Below are positions 1 through 6,008 of a stretch of 7,714 nucleotides of DNA, in pieces (positions within the stretch are counted from its first letter, which is position 1; the number at the start of each line of letters is the position of its first letter). This stretch comes from Desulfobacterales bacterium. Its GTDB lineage: Bacteria > Desulfobacterota > Desulfobacteria > Desulfobacterales > JAFDCJ01. Where the stretch lies: the NCBI GenBank assembly GCA_029939875.1, contig JAOZSC010000109.1, forward strand, positions 1 to 7,714, read 5' to 3'. Below the pieces are notes generated by a model. The model was not told the origin of the DNA, did no database searches, and worked only from the letters and a program-made list of their open reading frames with translations. Made by a program: the position numbers and the translations under genes.

Positions 1-33
1 GACATTCTCGGGGCGGATTATTCCGCACTGTAA
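1..33 (+). CDS. 3' end of an upstream gene, probably the Fe-S subunit of the reductase (partial)
   Basis: The first frame is open from the window edge and ends at TAA 31-33, encoding the tail DILGADYSAL. Ten residues are too few to identify a family. The stop lies 18 nt before the next start, as expected inside an operon. In TtrBCA- and SrdBCA-type loci the gene before the NrfD-like subunit encodes a periplasmic protein with four [4Fe-4S] clusters that passes electrons from the membrane subunit to the molybdenum subunit. That identity is inferred from gene order only. Confidence 0.45.
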   Translation, partial: DILGADYSAL

Positions 34-40
34 AACGGTA

Positions 41-47
41 AAGGAGG
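41..47 (+). promoter_or_regulatory. Strong Shine-Dalgarno site of the NrfD-like gene
   Basis: AAGGAGG, the full anti-16S consensus, sits four bases before ATG 52 and fixes that start. No promoter is visible in the 18 bp between the upstream stop and this start, so the gene is probably co-transcribed with what lies to the left. Confidence 0.8.
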
Positions 48-51
48 ACCG

Positions 52-1209
52 ATGAACGAAACCATTCAATATATTCATTATATCAATCACGGGGTGGCGC
101 TGGGCTATCTCATTGCCTGTTATCTTTTTTTCTTCAGCCTGGCCGAAGGCACCCATATCGTATCCCATCTGTCCTGGCTGTATTATCGTCAGCACAATTA
201 TCGTCCCCTTGAAAAAGTCGGATCATTTTTGCCTTTCATCATTCTGGCCTTTGTGTCCCTGTTTCTGGTTTACGATCTCGGCCACCCGGAAAGGGCACTC
301 ACGATGATGTATCGCTGGAACTGGACGGCGCCGGTGGCTTACGGATTCTATGTGATTCTGTTTTGTGTCATCGCCTATGCTTTTCATTCCTATTACCTGT
401 TCCGTCCCGAGATGGCGGTAAAAGCCAGAAACGGCGGTGCATTTGCCGGTTTGTACAAACTGCTGCTTTTGGGGAAGGTAGAATCGGGTTCGCCCGAAGA
501 AATTCGCAGTCGCCATGCCGGCGGGGAGCGCTTCTGGGCGATTGCAAGCGTAACCCTTTCCATTGTCGGTTTGATTTATCTGGGCTTTATGCTGTCCTCG
601 TTCAAGGGCCGGGTTGCCTGGAACACGGCGGTCACCATCTTCATATTTCTCAGCCAGGGGGTTTCCACGGGGGCGGCGTTTTTGATCCTGTTTACAAAAA
701 TTAAAAATGCCATCCACAGGCCATCCGGGCAGGCAGTCGCCGACCAGGATGGCTACCTGGCCGGTCTGTCGCGCTTTCTAAAGTATGCTTTGATTGTCCA
801 AACGGTGGTCTGGGCCATCTATTTTCTGCAGTTGCAATACGCGGGTCAAGGCGGGCATGTTGCCATCAGGATGTTTTTCTCCGGGCCCAGGGCCTTTCAG
901 TTCTGGCTGCTGCAGGTCGGACTGGGGCTTGCGCTGCCGGTGGTACTCCTGTTTCAACGGAGTTTGCGCAAGATGGCGATCTTAAGATTTGCGGCTGCCC
1001 TGGGGACCCTGGTCGGTGCTTTTTACGGGATTGTCAATATCTTCATTGGCGGCCAGCTCCTGCCGATGACCGGTCCGGCTTGGGAGAAAATGACACCTGA
1101 ACCGGGTAATATAACCTTTGCGGTGGTCCTGTTGGCCGTTATTCTGGCAATTTTTCTGGTCAGCTATAAACTGCTGCCCTATGAAAATATTCAAATGGAG
1201 GAGGCGTAA
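52..1209 (+). CDS. NrfD/PsrC-family integral membrane subunit (TtrC/SrdC-like quinol-interacting anchor)
   Basis: A 385-residue polytopic membrane protein. Hydrophobic segments fall at about residues 14-36, 57-75, 93-117, 160-182, 190-214, 242-262, 281-302, 308-335 and 353-373, giving about nine transmembrane helices. The stretch DLGHPERALTMMYRWNW at residues 75-91 is the conserved NrfD/PsrC signature that ends helix 2. In this family the subunit exchanges electrons with the membrane quinone pool and anchors the Fe-S and molybdenum subunits on the outer face. It carries no heme or Fe-S cysteine motif. The start is set by a perfect ribosome-binding site. The stop TAA (1207-1209) is one base before the catalytic-subunit ATG. 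At 385 residues it is somewhat longer than I recall for TtrC. The gene appears intact. Which respiratory complex it serves depends on the damaged neighbouring catalytic gene. Confidence 0.9.
   Translation: MNETIQYIHYINHGVALGYLIACYLFFFSLAEGTHIVSHLSWLYYRQHNYRPLEKVGSFLPFIILAFVSLFLVYDLGHPERALTMMYRWNWTAPVAYGFYVILFCVIAYAFHSYYLFRPEMAVKARNGGAFAGLYKLLLLGKVESGSPEEIRSRHAGGERFWAIASVTLSIVGLIYLGFMLSSFKGRVAWNTAVTIFIFLSQGVSTGAAFLILFTKIKNAIHRPSGQAVADQDGYLAGLSRFLKYALIVQTVVWAIYFLQLQYAGQGGHVAIRMFFSGPRAFQFWLLQVGLGLALPVVLLFQRSLRKMAILRFAAALGTLVGAFYGIVNIFIGGQLLPMTGPAWEKMTPEPGNITFAVVLLAVILAIFLVSYKLLPYENIQMEEA
1197..1204 (+). promoter_or_regulatory. Shine-Dalgarno site of the molybdoenzyme gene
   Basis: GGAGGAGG overlaps the last codons of the NrfD-like gene and ends six bases before ATG 1211. 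It supports that start and suggests tight translational coupling of membrane and catalytic subunits. Confidence 0.75.
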
Positions 1210-1210
1210 T

Positions 1211-1726
1211 ATGGAAGCAAATCGAAGGAGATTTATCAAAGGCGCTCTGGCCCTCGGGGGATTGCTGGCCACCGGCGGCTGCATGCGGCCTGCTGAAAAA
1301 CCGGAAAAATGGATAAACGGCGCTCCGGATGTTGATCCTGTCAGTGGAAAAAATGTCAAGGTGGTACGCACGGTGTGCCTGGCCTGCCACAGTGCCTGCG
1401 GTTTGCAATGCAAGGTCGTTGACGGGGTGCTGGCAAAGGTCAGCGGCAACCCTTATCATCCCAATACAATGGAAGATCATATTTCTTATCAAACCGATGC
1501 CAAAGAAGCGGAAAAAATGGAAGGAACGGCCTGTGCCAAAGCCGGCGCGACCATTCAGACACTGTACAACCCGGACCGTGTTATGCATCCGTTAAAAAGG
1601 GTCGGTCCCCGGGGAGGCGGAAAATGGAAAACGATTGCCTGGGAGCAGGCTATGATGAGATTATCAACGGCGGGGATTTATTCGGAGAGGGACATATCGA
1701 CGGCCTGGCGGCGTGCAGGGATTTAA
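1211..1726 (+). CDS. Molybdopterin oxidoreductase catalytic subunit, N-terminal part before a frameshift (TtrA/SrdA/ArrA branch)
   Basis: This is the 5' part of the catalytic gene that continues in another frame to 4041. Residues 1-24 form a Tat signal: RRRFIK twin-arginine motif at 5-10, a hydrophobic core, then ATGGC, which may be a weak lipobox (Cys24). The Fe4S4-Mo-bisPGD domain starts with C56-x2-C59-x3-C63 and a fourth cysteine at C108 (ACAKAG). These are the four ligands of the N-terminal [4Fe-4S] cluster in DMSO-reductase-superfamily enzymes. The match to the family runs up to KWKTIAWEQA at 138-147. The next residues in this frame (MMRLSTAGIYSERD onward to TGA 1724-1726) do not look like the family, while the continuation YDEIINGG appears one frame back. 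A one-base loss at about 1650-1651 therefore separates the two pieces. ATG 1211 is supported by its ribosome-binding site. If the frameshift is real, this product is a non-functional stub of 171 residues. Confidence 0.85.
   Translation: MEANRRRFIKGALALGGLLATGGCMRPAEKPEKWINGAPDVDPVSGKNVKVVRTVCLACHSACGLQCKVVDGVLAKVSGNPYHPNTMEDHISYQTDAKEAEKMEGTACAKAGATIQTLYNPDRVMHPLKRVGPRGGGKWKTIAWEQAMMRLSTAGIYSERDISTAWRRAGI
1611..1617 (+). promoter_or_regulatory. Internal Shine-Dalgarno-like site before ATG 1624
   Basis: GGGGAGG lies six bases upstream of ATG 1624, in the frame that encodes the rest of the molybdoenzyme. It may be chance, because it encodes the glycine-rich PRGGGKW stretch. It could still allow translation of the long downstream frame despite the frameshift. 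Confidence 0.35.
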
Positions 1727-4041
1727 GAACCTCCGCCAATCCGGATGCCCCGGAACTTGGATTCCGGGCCAACCAGGTGGTGTTCATGCCGGGGCGCATC
1801 GAGCACGGTAAAAAAGAGTTTACCGACCGTTGGTTCAAGAACGCTTACGGAACGGTCAACAATCGTCTGGACCACACCTCCATCTGCGAAACCTCCCACC
1901 ATGTTGGGCTGGACCTGTGTCTGCAGGGCAAGCATCACACTAAACCCGATATTATGAACGCCAAATACATCATCTTTTTCGGCACCAGCCCTTATGAGGC
2001 CAACTTTCCGATGCAGGCCCTGGCCCGAAAGCTCAACTTTTTCCGGGAACGCCAGGGGAAACTGGTGATTGTCGATCCGCGTTTTTCAAATTCCGCGGCC
2101 AAGGCAGATCAATGGATACCACTTCTTCCGGGTACCGATGCAGCTTTTGCCCTAGGCATGATGCGCTGGATGATGGAAAAAAACCGGGTCGACAAACGCT
2201 ACCTGTCTTTTCCCAGTAAAAAAGCCGCAAAGGTGGACGACCAACTAACCTGGAGTGATGCCACCTATCTCGTGCGCGAGGACAATCACAAATACCTGCG
2301 CCCGGCAGACGCGGGGATCAAGGGGGATAAAAAGGAGTTTGTGGTGGTCAAAGATGGAAGCCCCGCCGGCAGTGAATCGGTGGCTTCGGCCGATTTGGAA
2401 TTTTCCGGTGAAGTCAACGGCATTACCGTTAAAACGGTTTACACCCTGCTAAAGGAACGGGTATTCGAAAAAACCCTCAAACAGTATGCGGACATCTGCG
2501 AACTGGACCCTGGAATTATTGCCCACACGGCCGACGATTTTACCTCGTACGGTCGTCGGGCGATTGTTGATTTTTACCGTGGCCCGGTTCAGCATACTAA
2601 CGGCACTTACACCGCGCGCACTTTGAGTATTCTCAATTTTCTCATCGGCAACGTGTCCTGGAAAGGCGGTTGCGAGGCTCACGGCGGCTCCCACTGGCAC
2701 GAGACGGGCGGAAAGCCCGGCAATCCATATAATTTGAAAAAGGCCCTTCATCCTGGAAAAGTCAAGGCCAAAGGGGTGACCATCGACCGAAAAAAGAAAC
2801 ACTACGAAGACAGCACTGAGTTCAAGAAAAACGGTTATCCGGCCAAACGCCAGTGGTTTCCTTTTGCGTACAACAACGTGTACCAGGAGGTTTTCCCCAG
2901 CATCGGGGCGCAGTATCCCTACCAGGTTAAAATTTTGATCACTTACTGGAACAACACCCTTTATTCGTCGCCGGCCGGGATTCATCAGGTCAACGGGGTC
3001 AAAGATCCAAAGGTCCTGCCCTTGTTCGTGGCCATTGACTACGTCATGGGGGAGACCTCTGCCTGGGCCGATTACATATTTCCGACCCTTCATTTCCTGG
3101 AAGACTGGGGGACCCCTCATGTTGCGCCGACCATTTTAACGACCACCAGCGGGGTGCGCCAGCCGGTGATCGAGCGGGCGGCCAAGGACGCCAAGTCCAC
3201 CGAAGAGATATTCATCGATCTGGGCATCAAAATGGGTTTGCCCGGTTACGGCAAGGACGGCTTCGGGCCGGGAATGCCGCTGGAAAAGCCCGAGGACTGG
3301 TATCATAAGCTGGTGGCCAATATTGCCCACGGCGACAAGAAGGACAGCAGCGTGCCCGGGGCTACCGAGGCCGAAAAGATTCAGTATGTTCTAGATCGCG
3401 GCGGACGATTTGAAGATGTTTCAAGGTCACATAAAGGAAATCATACCCGCCATGCCTATAAAAAAATGTGCATTATTTACAATGAAAAACTGGCAACCAC
3501 CAGGGATTCCATGTCCGGTGAGTATTACGACGGTCTGCCTTTGTATGAACCGCTCAAAGACTCCATGGGCAAAATCATCAATTTGCAAAAGGATAAATAT
3601 CCACTCCGGGTGAATACCTACCACCCGGCATTTCATGCCCAGGCCCGCACTGCATCAAGCGGCTGGCTCATGGACCTGACCCCGGACGAATGTGTTGAGA
3701 TCAATGCTTTGGATGCCCAGAAAATCGGAATTAAACACGGTGACTTGGTGCGGGTTTACTCGTCATCCCACCCGGACGGGGTCAAGGGAAAGGCGTTTGT
3801 AACTGAAGCCATGCGGCCGGGCATTATCAGCATTCCCCATTCACTGGGGCATTGGGAGTACGGCAGCAAACCATTCAACCTCAACGGCAAACCAACGCCG
3901 GCCAGGAAATTAGTCGGGCGGGGCTGCAGCGCCAATCCGGTAATGATGCTTGATCCGCATCTGAAAGATGTCTGCCTCCAGGATCCCATTGGCGGCAGCA
4001 GTTCCTTTTATGACTCTTATGTTGCTGTTGAAAAGGTATAA
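1624..4041 (+). CDS. Molybdopterin oxidoreductase catalytic subunit, main part after the frameshift (TtrA/SrdA/ArrA branch)
   Basis: Homology to the catalytic subunit is continuous from Tyr at 1651 to the stop. Joined to the N-terminal piece this gives a protein of about 943 residues, in the size range of tetrathionate, selenate and arsenate reductase catalytic subunits. In joined numbering, DHTSICE places Cys226 where the family has its molybdenum ligand, and the VIVDPRFS stretch begins a Rossmann-like cofactor-binding region. FTSYGRRAIVDFYRGPVQHTNG and IGNVSWKGG match conserved core blocks. An insert around EFVVVKDG (about 376) is of the kind I associate with TtrA-like enzymes. Residues from about 797 form the C-terminal molybdopterin-dinucleotide-binding domain (HAQARTASSGW). 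The substrate cannot be read from sequence: tetrathionate-like is my first choice from gene order and size, with selenate or arsenate as alternatives. Translation from ATG 1624 alone would lack the Tat signal and all four Fe-S cysteines, so that product could be neither exported nor wired. Confidence 0.85.
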   Translation: MENDCLGAGYDEIINGGDLFGEGHIDGLAACRDLRTSANPDAPELGFRANQVVFMPGRIEHGKKEFTDRWFKNAYGTVNNRLDHTSICETSHHVGLDLCLQGKHHTKPDIMNAKYIIFFGTSPYEANFPMQALARKLNFFRERQGKLVIVDPRFSNSAAKADQWIPLLPGTDAAFALGMMRWMMEKNRVDKRYLSFPSKKAAKVDDQLTWSDATYLVREDNHKYLRPADAGIKGDKKEFVVVKDGSPAGSESVASADLEFSGEVNGITVKTVYTLLKERVFEKTLKQYADICELDPGIIAHTADDFTSYGRRAIVDFYRGPVQHTNGTYTARTLSILNFLIGNVSWKGGCEAHGGSHWHETGGKPGNPYNLKKALHPGKVKAKGVTIDRKKKHYEDSTEFKKNGYPAKRQWFPFAYNNVYQEVFPSIGAQYPYQVKILITYWNNTLYSSPAGIHQVNGVKDPKVLPLFVAIDYVMGETSAWADYIFPTLHFLEDWGTPHVAPTILTTTSGVRQPVIERAAKDAKSTEEIFIDLGIKMGLPGYGKDGFGPGMPLEKPEDWYHKLVANIAHGDKKDSSVPGATEAEKIQYVLDRGGRFEDVSRSHKGNHTRHAYKKMCIIYNEKLATTRDSMSGEYYDGLPLYEPLKDSMGKIINLQKDKYPLRVNTYHPAFHAQARTASSGWLMDLTPDECVEINALDAQKIGIKHGDLVRVYSSSHPDGVKGKAFVTEAMRPGIISIPHSLGHWEYGSKPFNLNGKPTPARKLVGRGCSANPVMMLDPHLKDVCLQDPIGGSSSFYDSYVAVEKV

Positions 4042-4046
4042 TTATC

Positions 4047-4733
4047 ATGTCTAAAGTTCAAGAAAACAGTACCATGGAAGCGGCTCGCGCAGCAGTCTAC
4101 AGTTTGTTGGCGGCGTTGTTGACCCAAAACCTTTCTTCAGAAAACCTGCAGCGCCTTCTGAGTAATGAATCTGTTGGGCACCTAAAGGCGCTTTTTCCTG
4201 ATGAAGATATCGATGATGCTTTCCGTCAATTGATAGACGATTATGAGGCCGGGGTTCTGACGGCGGAAAATATCATGTTGGACTTTGAAGCATTGATGCG
4301 GATTCCCGGACCGGCTTATACCTACCCCTATGAATCTTCGTATCGCAGCCGCAAAATAGATAATGATCGGGTAAGGTGGGGTTATTTCAATGGCCAACAG
4401 GCCGGGGAAGTGCAGCGGTTTTACCAGGATGAAAGCCTGGCAGTGGAAAATGATTCGGCGGACTTCCCGGATCATATCGGGGTTGAGATGGAGTTTATGG
4501 CCCATCTTTGCCGTAAACTTGCTGCTGCCCTGAATAGCGGAAACCGCAAGACAGCCGAAGAAGTGCAGGCCACCCAGGTTGAGTTTTTTCGTGGGCATCT
4601 TTGCTGCTGGCTGGATGCTTTTGCCGCGGAGATGCGCAAAAAAGCCACCACCGGATTTTATAGGTGTCTGGGCGATATCCTGATGGCATTTAAAGCTGAA
4701 GAAGAACGGATCCTTGTTAGCGAGGCCGCCTAA
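4047..4733 (+). CDS. TorD/DmsD-family molecular chaperone for the molybdoenzyme
   Basis: A 228-residue, mainly helical, soluble protein of the TorD/DmsD/NarJ family. These cytoplasmic chaperones bind the Tat signal and apo-form of a molybdoenzyme, holding it until the cofactor is inserted. Family marks are PGPAYTYPYES at residues 88-97, DHIGVEMEFMAHL at 142-154 (the E/D-H-x-x-x-E-x-x-F-M-x-x-L block), and FFRGHLCCWLDAF at 180-192. The length is typical. ATG 4047 lies five bases after the catalytic-subunit stop. An AAAGG at 4032-4036 serves as a modest ribosome-binding site. Its position right behind the Tat-signalled catalytic gene makes that enzyme its likely client. The gene is intact although the client gene is frameshifted. 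Confidence 0.9.
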   Translation: MSKVQENSTMEAARAAVYSLLAALLTQNLSSENLQRLLSNESVGHLKALFPDEDIDDAFRQLIDDYEAGVLTAENIMLDFEALMRIPGPAYTYPYESSYRSRKIDNDRVRWGYFNGQQAGEVQRFYQDESLAVENDSADFPDHIGVEMEFMAHLCRKLAAALNSGNRKTAEEVQATQVEFFRGHLCCWLDAFAAEMRKKATTGFYRCLGDILMAFKAEEERILVSEAA

Positions 4734-4768
4734 ATGCGCATTGGCATCCAACTCCCGGTTCTTCGAAG

Positions 4769-4773
4769 AGGAG
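4769..4773 (+). promoter_or_regulatory. Ribosome-binding site supporting a TTG start at 4781
   Basis: AGGAG (within GAAGAGGAG) stands seven bases before TTG 4781. It identifies the start of a gene whose body has largely been lost, and suggests that the start region was once used. Confidence 0.6.
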
Positions 4774-4780
4774 AAAAAGC

Positions 4781-4920
4781 TTGCTTAAAAAGATAAAACT
4801 GCAGGATGCCGTGGGCACGCAGCTGGCCCATGACATCCACGAGGATCAGGCCGCGGCGGGCTGTGCAAAGACTGCTCCCAGTGTACCTATCCCCATTGCC
4901 CCTTTGGCAAGGGCGGCTGA
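4781..4920 (+). pseudogene. Remnant of a MoeA-like molybdopterin-binding protein gene with a large internal deletion
   Basis: From TTG 4781 the reading (M)LKKIKLQDAVGTQLAHDI matches the start of MoeA-like molybdopterin-binding proteins, which typically begin with a KIxLEDAVGTxLAHDIT-like stretch. This family handles the late molybdopterin-to-Mo-cofactor steps. After about 19 codons the match stops. Shifted by one base, the frame 4834-4920 reads HPRGSGRGG, then LCKDCSQCTYPHCPFGKGG and TGA. This cysteine-rich tail resembles, from memory, the C-terminal GGLCxxCxxCxYPxCPFGK ending of the same family. The two ends meet at about 4834-4850 with roughly 300 residues missing. If read without a shift, the first frame instead continues to TGA 4958-4960, giving 59 residues with no family likeness. 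The placement after a molybdoenzyme and its chaperone fits a cofactor-maturation gene. An assembly collapse could mimic the deletion. Confidence 0.6.
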
Positions 4921-4956
4921 GGGAATTGGTCCCACCGCCGCGGATCAATTTTATCA

Positions 4957-4986
4957 TTGACCTATAATACCACGATGTGGTATTAA
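4957..4986 (+). promoter_or_regulatory. Putative sigma70-type promoter for the HdrC-like gene
   Basis: TTGACC at 4957-4962 (5 of 6 to the -35 consensus) is followed after 18 bases by TATTAA at 4981-4986 (4 of 6 to the -10). Transcription would start near 4993, leaving a leader of about 47 nt before ATG 5040. A perfect TATAAT also occurs at 4963-4968, but it has no acceptable -35 at the right distance. The spacer is filled by an inverted repeat, described separately. Confidence 0.45.
4965..4985. promoter_or_regulatory. Perfect inverted repeat, probable operator between -35 and -10
   Basis: The left arm TAATACCAC (4965-4973) and right arm GTGGTATTA (4977-4985) are exact reverse complements, separated by GAT. 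A 9-bp perfect dyad centred in a promoter spacer is the placement of an operator for a dimeric repressor, or of a MerR-type activator that works on a long spacer. There is no T-run after it and it lies upstream of the predicted transcript start, so a terminator role is unlikely. I cannot assign the regulator. Confidence 0.6.
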
Positions 4987-5027
4987 AAACATGACAACAA
5001 CCATTGATCCGATCCCGTCTGCACAGC

Positions 5028-5032
5028 GAGGA
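5028..5032 (+). promoter_or_regulatory. Ribosome-binding site choosing ATG 5040
   Basis: GAGGA ends seven bases before ATG 5040. The alternative in-frame TTG at 5004 has no comparable site and would add 12 residues without family likeness, so 5040 is preferred. Confidence 0.7.
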
Positions 5033-5039
5033 ATTGAGC

Positions 5040-6008
5040 ATGTTTTTACGGAAGCCCAGTGCGGTCCTGAGAAAGTATGTCGAAGGCGCTACCCATGCGG
5101 GCAGTCCCCTGTGCTGGACATGCAGTTCCTGCGATCTGGAATGCCCGGTGAACCGGGCCACCGGCCGGCTGCGTCCCCAGAAGATATTGCGCCTGGCCAA
5201 CCTGGGCTTGCTGGAAGAATTGATCCAGCTGCCCGAGATATGGTATTGCCAGCTCTGTCGGCGCTGCAGCCAGATTTGTCCCAACGGGGTGCAGCCCGAT
5301 AAGGTCATCGGTTTCGCCCGGGAAGAAGCCCTGCGCCTGGGGGTGGTCGTTCCGGGAAAGATTCAGCAATACTACGCACTGTTTGCCGCCTTTCAGCGGG
5401 TGCGTTGGCAGGCGGCGGCTATCTGTCAGCATGCGGACCTGGAACCGGTCAGTGACCGTCAATGGCACCGGTGGCTTGAAAACCCGGTGATCGAATCTCG
5501 TCCGCCTATCCATTCGAGCGATCTTTTCAAGGGAAATGCCGCTTTCAAGACCACGGTCGATAAAACCGGAGCCACTATCTGTTTTACCTGCGGCGAATGC
5601 AGCAGCGGTTGCCCGATAAGCGGAGATCGTGATGTTTTCGATCCGCGCGTCATTGTTCGCACCGCCATGCTGGGGTTGACCGGGGAGCTGCTGCGCTCTC
5701 CTTCCCTCTGGCTTTGCCTCGACTGCCGACGCTGCACCGAGGGCTGCAGTCAGACGGTCAAGGGCCATCAGTTGATCAGCGAGCTGCAGCAGCTGGCCAT
5801 TGAAGGCAGGTTTGTGGATGCCGGTATCCGCTGGCGGCTGGCAAAGGCCTATAAAATCATCTATCCGCGCCTGCTGGACGCCGTGGATGACCTGCTCGGA
5901 TTGCAGCACGGTCAGGCGGTAAGACCGCGGGCATTACAGGCGGATAAAAGACTTGCGGCCGAATTTTTGCAGCACGGGTGTGCCCATGCCGTGGCGGACG
6001 CCCTTTAA
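5040..6008 (+). CDS. Tandem HdrC-like iron-sulfur protein with four [4Fe-4S] motifs
   Basis: A 322-residue soluble protein made of two copies of the heterodisulfide-reductase subunit C fold. Copy 1 has C25-x2-C28-x2-C31-x3-C35-P and C70-x2-C73-x2-C76-x3-C80-P. Copy 2 has C181-x2-C184-x2-C187-x3-C191-P and C226-x2-C229-x2-C232-x3-C236, where the last cysteine is followed by Ser rather than Pro. Both copies share the linker pattern of a cluster, then (D/R)P(R/Q)xIxRxAxLGL, then LxLPxxWxC (SPSLWLC in copy 2). HdrC-type proteins pass electrons between an FAD subunit (HdrA) or another donor and an HdrB-type catalytic subunit. No HdrA or HdrB lies in this window, so partners are unknown. The gene seems to have its own promoter with an embedded dyad. 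The last 24 residues (299-322) are encoded antisense to the end of the DUF364 gene and have no clear HdrC character, so the original C-terminus may have been replaced. Confidence 0.8.
   Translation: MFLRKPSAVLRKYVEGATHAGSPLCWTCSSCDLECPVNRATGRLRPQKILRLANLGLLEELIQLPEIWYCQLCRRCSQICPNGVQPDKVIGFAREEALRLGVVVPGKIQQYYALFAAFQRVRWQAAAICQHADLEPVSDRQWHRWLENPVIESRPPIHSSDLFKGNAAFKTTVDKTGATICFTCGECSSGCPISGDRDVFDPRVIVRTAMLGLTGELLRSPSLWLCLDCRRCTEGCSQTVKGHQLISELQQLAIEGRFVDAGIRWRLAKAYKIIYPRLLDAVDDLLGLQHGQAVRPRALQADKRLAAEFLQHGCAHAVADAL

Noticed and set aside
1621..1652. Programmed -1 frameshift in the molybdoenzyme gene
   Set aside because: No X-XXY-YYZ heptamer lies in the zero frame at or before the junction. 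The A-rich run at 1628-1631 is in the wrong register and too far from where the homology switches.
2449..3120. 223-codon open frame on the minus strand
   Set aside because: It lies wholly inside the molybdoenzyme core, which has clear family motifs on the + strand, and its own translation shows no recognisable domain.
4182..4751. 189-codon open frame on the minus strand
   Set aside because: It is the complement of the TorD-like chaperone gene, which has conserved motifs. No ribosome-binding site or domain is seen.
4760..4769. Palindrome TCTTCGAAGA before the MoeA-like remnant
   Set aside because: It overlaps the ribosome-binding site, has no loop for a hairpin, and is short enough to be chance.
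4991..5302. Possible 103-codon gene starting at ATG 4991
   Set aside because: It has no ribosome-binding site, begins at the predicted transcript start, and overlaps the first HdrC module in the wrong frame.
5046..5909. 287-codon open frame on the minus strand
   Set aside because: It is antisense to the HdrC-like gene, whose sixteen ordered cysteines establish the true frame. The antisense product is low-complexity and matches nothing I recognise.
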